DNA of 64,000 nt from Gordonia sp. X0973 (GCF_013348785.1 NZ_CP054691.1:806001-870000); one strand, 5' to 3'. Positions 16,921 to 24,860 are shown, counted from the first letter of the stretch. Made by a program: numbers and translations. Notes: a model not told the origin generated them from the letters alone.

Positions 16921-17676
16921 CTACGGCGTGCGTCGGCGCAGCGTGGCCGCGGCGAGGGCGAGCGCGACCAGCGTGATCGCCCAGATGATCACCAGGTCGC
17001 GGATCATCAGCGCCGTCGCCGACGGTTGCGCGGCCACCTCTTGCAGCGCCTGCACGGCGTAGGTGAGTGGCATGACGTCGGACAGGCCCTGCATCCATCC
17101 GGGGAGTTGCCCGCGCGGCACGAACAGGCCGCAGAGGAACAACTGGGGGATCACGACCGCGGGCAGGAATTGGACGGCCTGGAACTCGGTCTTCGCGAAC
17201 GCGCTGCACAGCAGGCCGAGCGCGACTCCGAGTAGGGCGACGCTGAGCGCGATCACGACGATCCACCAGCGCGGACCCGCCGTCTTGAGGTGCAGTGCCC
17301 AGAAGGCGAATCCGCAGGTGATCGCCGCCTGGAGGACGGAAAGGATGCCGAAGGCGCTGCCGTAGCCGCCGAGGAGGTCGAGCCGGGACAGCGGCGTGGT
17401 CATCAGGCGTTCCAACGTGCCCGCGCGGCGCTCGCGCAGCATCGCCACCGAGGTCAGCACGAACATCACGATGAACGGCAGGATGCCGAGCATGATGATC
17501 CCGAAGCGGTCGAAGGGAGTCGGAGCGCCGGGAAACCGCGGGACGTTGTCGAACATGAAGTAGAGCAGCGTCAGGAGGAGCAGCGGCAGCACGAGCACCA
17601 GGGCCAACGACCGGTGGTCGGTGCGGATCTGGCGCAGGACGCGGAGAGCGGTGGCGCCCAACAGCTGCGGATTCAT
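16921..17676 (-). CDS. ABC-2 type transporter permease
   Basis: Membrane permease of 251 residues with six predicted helices, from LALVLVLPLLLLTLLYFMF (about 24-42) to LVIIWAITLVALALAAATL (about 228-246). The motif RERRAGTLERLMTTPLSR after the second helix is the coupling element typical of ABC-2 exporters, and the segment GLSDVMPLTYAVQALQEV is also characteristic. Its ATP-binding partner is immediately upstream and overlaps it by four bases (ATGA). The pair resembles drug- or lipid-efflux systems such as DrrAB, but the substrate is unknown. Confidence 0.9.
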   Translation of the reverse strand: MNPQLLGATALRVLRQIRTDHRSLALVLVLPLLLLTLLYFMFDNVPRFPGAPTPFDRFGIIMLGILPFIVMFVLTSVAMLRERRAGTLERLMTTPLSRLDLLGGYGSAFGILSVLQAAITCGFAFWALHLKTAGPRWWIVVIALSVALLGVALGLLCSAFAKTEFQAVQFLPAVVIPQLFLCGLFVPRGQLPGWMQGLSDVMPLTYAVQALQEVAAQPSATALMIRDLVIIWAITLVALALAAATLRRRTP

Positions 17677-18392
17677 TGGTCCCCACCCTGCTCGATCAGG
17701 GCCAGGAAGGCGTCGTCGATCGACGTCTTGCGTGTCCGTGACTTCAACTCGGCGGGGGTGCACTGGCTGAGGACCTTTCCGTCGCGCATCAGGATCATCT
17801 CGTCGCAGTGTTCGGCCTCGTCCATCACGTGGCTCGAGACCAGGAGCGTGGTCCCGGCGGCGGCGAGGGTCGCGAAGTACTGCCACAGCTCCGCGCGGAG
17901 TACCGGGTCGAGGCCGACGGTCGGTTCGTCGAGGATCAGCAGTTCCGGTTTGGCCACGAGCGCGCAGGCGATCGAGACCCGGTTGATCTGGCCGCCGGAC
18001 AGGTCGGCGGCCCGGCGTTTCGCGTAGGGCGCGAGGCCCACCGCGTCGAGCGTCTGCGCGACGTTGGCGCCCGAGCCCGTCAGCGCCGCGAAGTAGGCGA
18101 CGTTCTCGATCACGGTGAGATCGGAGTAGGTGGAGGCGGCCTGGGTGGCGTAGCCGACGCGGCGGCGCAGGGCAGCGGCGCCGGCCGGCTGGCCCAACAC
18201 CTCGATCGTGCCTTTGACGCCCGCCTGGGTTCCGACGATCGAGCGCATCAGCGTCGTCTTGCCGCATCCCGACGGGCCGAAGAGACCGGTGATCGACCCG
18301 GATCCGATGTGCAGTGTCACGTCGTCGCAGGCCACCGTCGAACCCCGACGCACCGTGACGGATTCGCAGCGCACCGCGACTGGAGCAGTCAT
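17673..18392 (-). CDS. ABC transporter ATP-binding protein
   Basis: ATPase subunit of 239 residues for the permease encoded next. Walker A GPSGCGKTT (about 39-47), Q-loop, signature LSGGQINRVSIA, Walker B LLILDEPTVGLDP, and the switch histidine in SSHVMDEAEHC are all intact. The GLDP and SSHVMDEA segments place it with the DrrA/ABC-2 exporter ATPases. The stop overlaps the permease start, so the two subunits are made at similar levels. Divergently transcribed from the GlpR-like gene. Confidence 0.92.
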   Translation of the reverse strand: MTAPVAVRCESVTVRRGSTVACDDVTLHIGSGSITGLFGPSGCGKTTLMRSIVGTQAGVKGTIEVLGQPAGAAALRRRVGYATQAASTYSDLTVIENVAYFAALTGSGANVAQTLDAVGLAPYAKRRAADLSGGQINRVSIACALVAKPELLILDEPTVGLDPVLRAELWQYFATLAAAGTTLLVSSHVMDEAEHCDEMILMRDGKVLSQCTPAELKSRTRKTSIDDAFLALIEQGGDQ

Positions 18393-18517
18393 GGCGCCAG
18401 ACTAGCCCCACCGGGACGAACTTGGCGGCCCTCGGCGCGTCGGCGCGATCTGAGGACTCGGCGCACCTAGATTGAAGTCGGGTACGTGTGACCAGAGTGA
18501 AAAGACGGGAGAGTCGC

Positions 18518-20353
18518 ATGCCGAACTCAGTACTTTGGGTCTGCCTCGTTGCGATCTGGCTCTTCGTCCTGGTCCCGATGGTGATCCAGGGGCGTCCGGG
18601 GCTGCGCAAGTCGACACCGGTCGCCGCTGCGACCCGCGTTCTCAAGCGGGGCGGCGAGGCGGTGCGCAACACCCGCGTCGGCGCCGGTGCGCATCCGCAC
18701 GACCCGACGTGGAAGCGCAAGGACGACGACGAGAAGGCTCCCGGCGGTGGGCGGAAGTCCTTCGCGCGCGCCGATCACCCGACCGAAGAACTCGAGGAAC
18801 TGCCCCTGACCAAGGCCAAGCCGGCTACGAAGGCCGAAGCCGCGTTGGCCGCCAAGGCCGAACTCGCGGCGAAGGTCGCGGCCAAGTCCGGTGCGAAGGC
18901 CGATGCGGAGGTCGCCGACGAGGGTGATGCCGGTGATTCGGCGCGGGAGCAGGACCCCTCGCGCGTGCCGGGGAAGGTGCCGCCGCGCAAGCGGGTCACC
19001 GCCCGCACGGTCGCGGCGCGGATGCGTCGGGTGGTCAGCATCTCCACTCCGGGTCCGAGTATCGATGACGATCCCACCGAGGTGCTCGTGCCCGTCGGTG
19101 CCGACGACCCCACCGAAGTCATCGCCAAGGTCGTCGACGAGAAGCCGTCGTCGAAGCCGACCGGCCGGGCGACCGGGAAGGTCGCCGCGACGACTGCGGA
19201 GTCTGCCGAGGTCGGGGAGTCCGTGAAGGCCACTGAGTCTGCGGAGGCGACGGAGGCCGGGGAGGCGCCGGTACTCGACGGCGAGCTTCTCCAGGAGAAG
19301 GCGGACGGCGAGGACGGTCACGGCAAGCACAGTCGCGGTACGTCCGTCCGCGAGATCGTCGAAGTCGATGAGATCGATGTCATCGACGTCGAGGTGACCG
19401 AGATCGAGATCGAGTCGGTGGAGTCCGGGTTGACGGAGGGCGAGCGAGAGTCTTCCGACGTCGTGGCCGCGGATGATTCGCCGACCGAGCGTATCGACAA
19501 GGTCGACGACGTGACTGATGACGTCGAGAAGGTCGACGCCGAGCGTGGTGACGTCGAGCGCGGTGACACCGAGAAGGAAGACGTCGTGGCCGGCGATAAG
19601 GCAGCCGCGGCAACGCTGTTCGACCTCGAGGCTCCCGAGAGGGACGAGGTCGAGAAGGTCGCGGACCCCGAGGCGCAGGAGCCTGTGGCCGAGGAAGTCG
19701 ACGGCGAGGCGGCGCAGGCCGACGGTCTGACGGATGATGACGCCCCCGTCGTCGACGAGGTTGATGCCGACGACGTCGAGCCGGAGGTGGCGCAGGCCGT
19801 CGAGGCGGAGGCCGAGCTGGTGGCGCCGTGGGACGACGTCGATCCGAACGAGTTGACGCAGGTGCTCATGACCCGTCCGGGGCGTGGTGGATACGACCCC
19901 GAGGTCGACAAGGAGCGCCTCGACCTCAAGTACAAGGAGCGGCAGCGGGTGCTGCTGACGCTGGTCGTGTTGACCCTGATCACGGTCGGGGCCGGTGTGT
20001 TGTTCTCGACGCCGGGATGGATCGCCGCCGGTGTCATGGGCTTCTTCCTGCTCGCCTACCTCGTGTTCTTGCGGCGCGCGGTGAAGACCGAGTCGCAGAT
20101 CCGCCGTCGTCGGATGGAGCGGCTCGAGCGGTCCCGTCGTGAAGAGGTGTCCCGTCGCCGCCGCGATTTCGTCGCCCCCGAGGAGAACGACGAGGTGGTC
20201 GTCGCCAAGCCGCGGCCGCGCGTGCTGCGCCCGCGGGGAATGGATCCGGTCGCGATCGACGACGAGGATCCGATCTTCGATCATCTGCCGACCTACACGC
20301 CGCCGCGGATGATGCGGTCCGAGGACGAATACCGGGCCGCGGCCGCGGGCTGA
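18518..20353 (+). CDS. GlpR-like membrane protein with long acidic linker
   Basis: Protein of 611 residues. It begins with a membrane helix (MPNSVLWVCLVAIWLFVLVP) followed by the motif RKSTPVAAATRVL. A very long disordered region (about 60-470) is rich in Glu, Asp, Val, Ala and Lys and contains short acidic repeats such as VEKVDAERGDVERGD. Two membrane helices follow (about 498-530, LTLVVLTLITVGAGVLF and WIAAGVMGFFLLAYLVFL), then a basic tail. This N-helix/linker/C-helix plan fits GlpR, the membrane partner of Glp in corynebacterial septum formation; glp is 3 kb upstream. ATG 18518 has GGGAGAG upstream; a GTG at 18488 is less likely. The function is inferred. Confidence 0.7.
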   Translation: MPNSVLWVCLVAIWLFVLVPMVIQGRPGLRKSTPVAAATRVLKRGGEAVRNTRVGAGAHPHDPTWKRKDDDEKAPGGGRKSFARADHPTEELEELPLTKAKPATKAEAALAAKAELAAKVAAKSGAKADAEVADEGDAGDSAREQDPSRVPGKVPPRKRVTARTVAARMRRVVSISTPGPSIDDDPTEVLVPVGADDPTEVIAKVVDEKPSSKPTGRATGKVAATTAESAEVGESVKATESAEATEAGEAPVLDGELLQEKADGEDGHGKHSRGTSVREIVEVDEIDVIDVEVTEIEIESVESGLTEGERESSDVVAADDSPTERIDKVDDVTDDVEKVDAERGDVERGDTEKEDVVAGDKAAAATLFDLEAPERDEVEKVADPEAQEPVAEEVDGEAAQADGLTDDDAPVVDEVDADDVEPEVAQAVEAEAELVAPWDDVDPNELTQVLMTRPGRGGYDPEVDKERLDLKYKERQRVLLTLVVLTLITVGAGVLFSTPGWIAAGVMGFFLLAYLVFLRRAVKTESQIRRRRMERLERSRREEVSRRRRDFVAPEENDEVVVAKPRPRVLRPRGMDPVAIDDEDPIFDHLPTYTPPRMMRSEDEYRAAAAG

Positions 20354-20365
20354 GGCTTCTGTGTT

Positions 20366-21148
20366 CTAGACCTTCTTGTCGGTCTTGGTGGCGCTTTCGG
20401 GCGTCGGGGCCTTGCTGGCGTGCTCGATCGAATCGGGATGGTCGACGATCCATCGACGGCCCTTGTTGACGGCATGCTTGAGCGCGAAGTGCTCGCCGAC
20501 GTAGTTGATCGGGGCGCCGATGACGGGGATGTTCGAGAGCCAGCGCAGCGGGGTCGCCGGCTGGGGTCGCTTGTCCATCTCCGAGACGCCGCCCTGCAGG
20601 GTGCGCGCGATGTCCCACGTGGCCTTGATCAGCGACTTCTTCTTCGCCTCGGGCGCGGGTGCGTCGGGCACCTCGTCGACGTCGGTGAGGGAGAGCGTGC
20701 GCTCGCCGAGCACACTGGCCAGCATCTCGATCTGCCGCGCGCGATCGGTGACTCGGTACTCGCGTCCGACGGCGATGAGCACCATCGCCTGGTTGACGAA
20801 GCCGAGCACAGTCGTCAGTGGCAGCCGTCGGGCCCACAGTCCGAAGATGTTGGGGAACGCGACACCGATCGTGTTCAAGTTGCCGATGCGGTTGACCCAC
20901 CAGCCGGCGCGCTCGTCCATCGACAGTGCGCTCCACCGCTTGGTGCCGGGCAGGGCCGACAGGTCGACGGCCTTGGCGGCGAAGTGTTCCGCTTTGCGGA
21001 GGATGCCGGCGTTGTCGGGGAGGTCCTGAAAGGTCTTGCCCCGCAGGCCCGTCACGTCGGTCTGCGAGAGCACGTCGATGATCGGGTTGATCGCGGCGAT
21101 CATGCCGTTCAGGGCGTTGACGACTTGGTCTTCGGTCAGTTCGGCCAC
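20366..21148 (-). CDS. Conserved hypothetical protein
   Basis: Cytoplasmic or peripheral protein of 260 residues that I do not recognise. It starts MAELTEDQVVNALNGMI and has moderately hydrophobic stretches (WVNRIGNLNTIGVAFPNIFGLW, and LTTVLGFVNQAMVLIAVG at about residues 115-132). A DVDEVPDAPAPEAKKKSL linker precedes a C-terminal basic segment. The PLRWLSNIPVIGAPINYVGEHFALK region (about 200-224) might sit on the membrane. It is convergent with the GlpR-like gene, with 12 bases between stops, and is the last gene before tRNA-Ala. No enzymatic motif is visible. Confidence 0.7.
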   Translation of the reverse strand: MAELTEDQVVNALNGMIAAINPIIDVLSQTDVTGLRGKTFQDLPDNAGILRKAEHFAAKAVDLSALPGTKRWSALSMDERAGWWVNRIGNLNTIGVAFPNIFGLWARRLPLTTVLGFVNQAMVLIAVGREYRVTDRARQIEMLASVLGERTLSLTDVDEVPDAPAPEAKKKSLIKATWDIARTLQGGVSEMDKRPQPATPLRWLSNIPVIGAPINYVGEHFALKHAVNKGRRWIVDHPDSIEHASKAPTPESATKTDKKV

Positions 21149-21232
21149 GTAAGGAGCCTAGTGGTAGCCGTTTCGCGGCGCAGGCCGGCGGGGTGATAAA
21201 GTTGCGGACGGTCGACCGGAGACGGTCGCCGC

Positions 21233-21308
21233 GGGGCTATGGCGCAGTTGGTAGCGCGACTCGTTCGCATCGAGTAGGTCGGGAGTTCGATTCTCCCTAG
21301 CTCCACCA
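21233..21308 (+). tRNA. tRNA-Ala (anticodon CGC)
   Basis: A full cloverleaf can be folded by hand: acceptor GGGGCTA/TAGCTCC with one G-U pair, D arm GCGC/GCGC, anticodon stem ACTCG/CGAGT around loop TTCGCAT (anticodon CGC at 21266-21268), and T arm GGGAG/CTCCC. CCA is encoded at 21306-21308. It reads GCG codons. tRNA 3' ends are frequent integration sites, and an accessory island begins directly after it. Confidence 0.95.
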
Positions 21309-21371
21309 GTTCATGCAGGTCAAGGGCATGAAAATGCGGCAATCGGTTGTTAGGCAATATTCCAAGGCAAC

Positions 21372-21605
21372 ATGGAATGTCAGTCCCCGCAGGTAAAATG
21401 TGGCGCGCGGAAAGTCCTCCTCGACGAGGAGGGGACGGAAATGCCCTGGGCGCACGACCTCGGCACACCTGCGCGTCGTGGATGGTTCGTCGTCGGCGTC
21501 CCGATCGTCGTCGTGTCGCGGCACCTCGGCAACGAAGACATCACGACCACTTTGAACTGCCTCGGCTACATAGATCGCGCTTCGGGCGAGAGACCGCTGC
21601 CGTGA
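21372..21605 (+). pseudogene. Tyrosine recombinase (integrase) relic, frameshifted
   Basis: Only the C-terminal catalytic end of a phage-type integrase can be seen. HDL is read in one frame, RHTCASWMV in the next (about 21455-21490), then the first frame resumes with GVPIVVVSRHLGNEDITTTL and IDRASGE. Joined, these rebuild the family pattern HDLRHT...GVPI..VSRHLGH..ITTT. Two compensating frameshifts break it. The usual GH is GN, and the catalytic tyrosine position is leucine (NCLGYIDR), so it must be inactive. Placed 65 bases after tRNA-Ala, it marks an old site-specific integration event. Confidence 0.75.
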
Positions 21606-21748
21606 TTGGGGCCGAATCGGCGACGATGGTTAGGCGCCGAGATGCGCGCGGGCGACCCGGCCGTATGCGCTGCCGGCGCCGCACCAGCGTAGGCGCGTAC
21701 GCCAACTTTTCCGGGAGTCCAGGAGCGCGTTGATGCAACGGTGCGAAT

Positions 21749-22204
21749 TCAGTCTTCCTGAGACTCGGTGCTGAGCACTCTCTCCCCGAAAACGAAGAAC
21801 GGGAACGCTGGCATCTTCACGCCGGCATCGGCGCATAGTCGCCGCAAGCCCATCTCGGTGTACGGCATGAGAAAAGTCAACGCATGGTCCTGTCCAAACA
21901 GTTGGACCGCGCCTTCACTGAGCGGCAGGGGCGGGTCGAGGGCGAATCGGACGCACTCCTGAAATTCGAGGATGTACTCACCGGTGCAGAGACGGGCGGA
22001 GAGACCGACGACGAAGAAGTCGTCCTCGACCGAGCCCATAATGGGGACCAGGTGGATCTTGTCGAGAGCGCCGCCGCTCGCAGCTAGCTCGTCGCGCGTG
22101 GGCCCCTCCGCGCGGAACTGCAAGCGCGCAATTATCGTCCGGTGGTCGATGTTCGTGACGTGAGTCCAGATCTCATCGGCGTCTACCTCACCCGTGGTCG
22201 CCAC
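21749..22204 (-). CDS. SecB-like chaperone of a toxin-antitoxin-chaperone (TAC) module
   Basis: Protein of 151 residues resembling SecB. The segment DDFFVVGLSARLCTGEYILEF (61-81) matches the SecB beta-sheet strands, and LMPYTEMGLRRLCADAGVKMPAFPF (112-136) matches the C-terminal helix that in SecB reads LFPYARE...GFPPL. Actinobacteria normally lack a housekeeping SecB; copies there usually belong to TAC systems such as M. tuberculosis HigB1-HigA1-Rv1957. In those the chaperone protects the antitoxin from proteolysis. GTG 22204 has AAGG nine bases upstream and overlaps the antitoxin gene by 17 bases. Similarity is judged by eye, so a distant SecB-fold relative is possible. Confidence 0.65.
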   Translation of the reverse strand: MATTGEVDADEIWTHVTNIDHRTIIARLQFRAEGPTRDELAASGGALDKIHLVPIMGSVEDDFFVVGLSARLCTGEYILEFQECVRFALDPPLPLSEGAVQLFGQDHALTFLMPYTEMGLRRLCADAGVKMPAFPFFVFGERVLSTESQED

Positions 22205-22655
22205 GGCGAATCACCTTCTTCTCGCTGTGGCGGAAGAGGTGATCAACCCATGCATCGACCTCAACCGGTCCCGGCGAGGAACATTCAACGGGGGCTGGCG
22301 TCGAAGGAAATGTGACCCAACTCGTCAGTATGTCGCCCGGGCGAACCACGACACGCCGATGGAATCGGACATCCAGCTCAGCGTGATGGAAGTATCTGAT
22401 TCCCACCGACGCTGCGTACCGACGGATGGTTGAGAGTTTCGGGTCCGATCCCGGGCGCTCAAACTGGCTGACCGCGGTCTTGTGTCGACCCCATACTCGG
22501 CCGAGATCCTCCTGGGTGAGGCCTGATAGGTGACGCAGCACGACTAGGCGCTCGATGAACGTCCTGTCCTCCTCGGCCAAGTCGGCAGCCATCCGGGCCT
22601 CATCCGACTCGTCGGAGATCCCGTACTCCCTGGATAGCTCCTCAAGTATGCCCAT
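22188..22655 (-). CDS. XRE-family HTH antitoxin with C-terminal extension
   Basis: DNA-binding protein of 155 residues. The helix-turn-helix is at about 38-86 (LRHLSGLTQEDLGRVWGRHKTAVSQFERPG). The C-terminal part (about 112-155) is hydrophobic then charged and may be the chaperone-addiction segment found in TAC antitoxins. The order toxin-antitoxin-chaperone equals that of higB1-higA1-Rv1957. ATG 22655 is chosen because the domain starts there and the palindrome GTAGAGG-N4-CCTCTAC lies just upstream at 22658-22675, a likely autoregulatory operator. Longer in-frame starts would overlap the toxin gene. Confidence 0.75.
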   Translation of the reverse strand: MGILEELSREYGISDESDEARMAADLAEEDRTFIERLVVLRHLSGLTQEDLGRVWGRHKTAVSQFERPGSDPKLSTIRRYAASVGIRYFHHAELDVRFHRRVVVRPGDILTSWVTFPSTPAPVECSSPGPVEVDAWVDHLFRHSEKKVIRRGDHG

Positions 22656-22657
22656 GT

Positions 22658-22675
22658 GTAGAGGGTAACCTCTAC
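22658..22675. promoter_or_regulatory. Palindromic operator candidate at the toxin/antitoxin junction
   Basis: GTAGAGG, four bases, CCTCTAC: a perfect 7-bp inverted repeat three bases upstream of the antitoxin ATG that also covers the toxin stop codon. Such a site could let the XRE protein control a second, internal promoter for antitoxin and chaperone. No second copy was found upstream of the operon. Confidence 0.5.
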
Positions 22676-23238
22676 TTGTCAAGCGTAGGCTGAGTGTCGG
22701 CATTCTCACCCTCCAGCCACGCTTCGAACTCGGCCTTGGCGTCGGCAATATGGCCGTTCTGGATCGTCTTCCAATCATCCGCCTTGCTTGCCGAGGGTTT
22801 CCTTGCGCAAATCAGCCAGAGGAGTATCTCCGGGGCAACGCGGGGTGCCGCGAAGTACATTCTGAACTGCCAACCGAAGATGTCAGTTCGATCACCCGGC
22901 TCGACCTCGACGGGGTGGCGCATCTCGCCGAGCTGGTCTTCACCGCCAACTGGCCAACACCACTCCGACGCACGGTCGGTCGAGAGGCCTTGTCCACGAA
23001 TCGAGCCTGCGGTCGCTCTCTTCTTGAGGTCAATGAGGTCGCGAATAAGGGCGGCGACGAGGCGTTTGCGGGCCGCCGTCTGGCGTGGTGTGAGCGGCTC
23101 TCCGCCGTCATCGGTGGTGAACTCGTCGCTCACCTCGCGGAAAAGGTCACGCATCTGCTGACGAAACCGCTCTACTTCAATCTCGCGGTGTCGATTCGGG
23201 AATGCGGATTGCCAGGCGTGGCAGTCGAGTTCGCTCAC
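22672..23238 (-). CDS. Putative RelE/HigB-like toxin
   Basis: Protein of 188 residues directly upstream of the XRE antitoxin. The C-terminal half fits a RelE/HigB fold: strands FGWQFRMYFAAP and EILLWLICARKP (121-148), then the helix DDWKTIQNGHIADAKAEFEAWLEG (154-177), as in HigB/Gp49-type toxins. These are ribosome-dependent mRNA nucleases. The first 110 residues are mainly helical, charged and longer than usual for HigB (about 100-125 residues in total). The start ATG overlaps the stop of the upstream membrane-protein gene by four bases. The fold assignment is by eye and tentative; the gene order is the main support. Confidence 0.5.
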   Translation of the reverse strand: MSELDCHAWQSAFPNRHREIEVERFRQQMRDLFREVSDEFTTDDGGEPLTPRQTAARKRLVAALIRDLIDLKKRATAGSIRGQGLSTDRASEWCWPVGGEDQLGEMRHPVEVEPGDRTDIFGWQFRMYFAAPRVAPEILLWLICARKPSASKADDWKTIQNGHIADAKAEFEAWLEGENADTQPTLDK

Positions 23239-23801
23239 GCTGGTACTTCCGGGCGAGGTGGATCCCCAGCCGCGTCGCCATGGTCACCTCGGTCCTCGCT
23301 ACCGGGAAAAGTCGTGAATGGCTCAATATGTTCGGCACGGAACCGCTCGATCTCGGTCACAAGCGGTGATCGGGCCGGAAGGCGCCGCCCGCCCGGCCAG
23401 TAACCCGAGGCGAACACCCAACCCCCGTAGCCAGCAACCATCGTGCCGGCGAAGGCGGCGGCAATCCCGGCTATCGGTCCTACCAGCGAATACGGCAAGG
23501 TGAAATGAGGAGCCGACAGAAGCATCACACCCCCGGCGCCGATGCTCACAGTCCCGAACAGGATGAGCATGAAACCCAGCAGCGGCTGACGCTGCTTGCG
23601 TGTCAGCCGATCAGCTTCAGAGAGCGCCTCGATGCGGCACCACTCCTGTCGCATCGCCGAGTCCTCGGGCAATAGCGACACAGCCCGATCGAAGTCCTTC
23701 GCATACTGATCGAACCCAGCCACCGCACGCGATGCTGCCGCCGTCGCTCCAGCGGTGCCGAGAATTGTTATCCAGACCGCCGGATCACCCCAACCGCTCA
23801 T
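23235..23801 (-). CDS. Membrane protein of the TAC-like operon
   Basis: Protein of 188 residues of unknown function. It has a weak N-terminal hydrophobic stretch (AVWITILGTAGATAAASRAVAG), a cytoplasmic-looking charged region (30-72), and two clear membrane helices (about 73-97, LLGFMLILFGTVSIGAGGVMLL, and 103-132). A hydrophilic C-terminal tail follows. It overlaps both neighbours by four bases (ATGA), so it is translationally coupled to the toxin gene. Known TAC operons do not usually contain a membrane protein; it could be a sensor, an effector or a passenger. Confidence 0.7.
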   Translation of the reverse strand: MSGWGDPAVWITILGTAGATAAASRAVAGFDQYAKDFDRAVSLLPEDSAMRQEWCRIEALSEADRLTRKQRQPLLGFMLILFGTVSIGAGGVMLLSAPHFTLPYSLVGPIAGIAAAFAGTMVAGYGGWVFASGYWPGGRRLPARSPLVTEIERFRAEHIEPFTTFPGSEDRGDHGDAAGDPPRPEVPA

Positions 23802-23902
23802 GACGGATCCTCCGGTGCCGGAGGATCCGCCTCTGCGATCTGTCGATTCGGCAGGACTCTATCTCGGGCGGCGTCCCGAAGCATGCTCTGCAGGTCGCTC
23901 AC
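23798..23902 (-). CDS. Putative 34-aa leader gene of the TAC-like operon
   Basis: A short reading frame begins with GTG and encodes MSDLQSMLRDAARDRVLPNR and ends QIAEADPPAPEDPS. GGAGAG lies nine bases before the GTG, and its stop overlaps the ATG of the membrane-protein gene (ATGA), as do the other junctions of this operon. That coupling is the main argument for it being real. CAGATAC repeats in both orientations (23901-23975) surround its start and may be regulatory. Function is unknown. Confidence 0.45.
   Translation of the reverse strand: MSDLQSMLRDAARDRVLPNRQIAEADPPAPEDPS
23805..23828. repeat. 11-bp inverted repeat within the 34-aa ORF
   Basis: GGATCCTCCGG-TG-CCGGAGGATCC, a perfect inverted repeat four bases upstream of the membrane-protein start codon. 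In mRNA it would fold into a strong hairpin close to that ribosome-binding region, and so may tune translation of the downstream genes. Confidence 0.6.
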
Positions 23903-24002
23903 AGATACGCACTCTCCGCGCTCGTCGTGGGTAAGGCAAGGACAACTGTATCTGTCGCCGTATCTGTTGCGAATCGAAATCACACATCTGTAATTCCCCG
24001 AC

Positions 24003-24860
24003 GTGCAGGCCCGGGGCCGCGACACCCGAACCTCGGCGCAACGCGACCACGACGCCCTGGAAGCCGGCCTGGATTGGCTGCTGGGCCACCAGGCGTTGGG
24101 GAAACCGGATCGGATCCCGGCCGAAGTGGTGATCACCATCGACGAACACGACTTGGCCCGCCGCGCCGGAATCGGAGTGACCGCGACCGGCACCATGGTG
24201 CCCGTCGGTGACTTGATCCATCTGGCCGCCGATGCGACCCCGTGGCTGGCGGTCTTTCACCACCACACCCGCAGCGTGCTCGATTTCGGGCGGGGCCGGC
24301 GGTTGGCGACCAAAACCCAACGCCTGGCCCTGTTCGCCGCCGAACCCGGCTGCAGCAAACCCGGATGCGGGCAACCGTTCTCCCGCACCCAAGCCCACCA
24401 CGCCACCCGCGACTACGCCCACGGCGGATCAACCAACGTGACCGACATGACCGGGGCCTGCGGCCGACACAACCGGGCCGTCGGTACCAAACCCGGCCAA
24501 TGGGAAACCCACGTCTTCACCAACGGACCCCACACCGGACGCACCGGCTGGCGACGCACCGGAACCGACCAACCCTTCCAGGTCAACCACACCCACGACC
24601 CCCGCACCTACCTACACAACACCCCCTTCGACCCCAACCGACGAGCCGACACCACCAATCACACTCAGACCAGGCCACCGGCCAACACCACCCCACCCGG
24701 CGACGAACCACCGCCACCCCGATCAACAACGAAGCCAACCATCAAACGCATCCGACCCCACGAACACTGGCGACCACCGTCCGGAACATCGATAGATGTG
24801 CCCGGCGAGGACTGGAACTCACCGGTCGAGAAGTCACTCGCTGCCGTGGTTGCCGCATAG
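24003..24860 (+). pseudogene. 5'-truncated 13E12-family (DUF222) HNH endonuclease
   Basis: The frame opens after TAA at 23991 and starts at VQARGRDTRTSAQRDHDAL, which is the middle of a DUF222/REP13E12 protein; the N-terminal half is missing. The HNH nuclease region is present (CSKPGCGQPFSRTQAHH, then YAHGGSTNVTDM and CGRHNRAVG, about residues 116-162), followed by a low-complexity Thr/Pro/His-rich tail. Full-length members have about 400-500 residues. The abrupt loss exactly at the island edge suggests that integration or deletion cut it. The C-terminal tail is very rich in CA/CC codons. Confidence 0.8.

Noticed and set aside
21372..21605. An intact small integrase-like gene
   Set aside because: The 78-codon frame holds only the family C-terminus; the HDLRHT motif is in another frame and the catalytic tyrosine is replaced.
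21306..24010. A second attachment site (repeat of the tRNA 3' end) at the right edge of the island
   Set aside because: No copy of the tRNA 3' sequence was found; only a short TGCAGG match exists, which is not significant.
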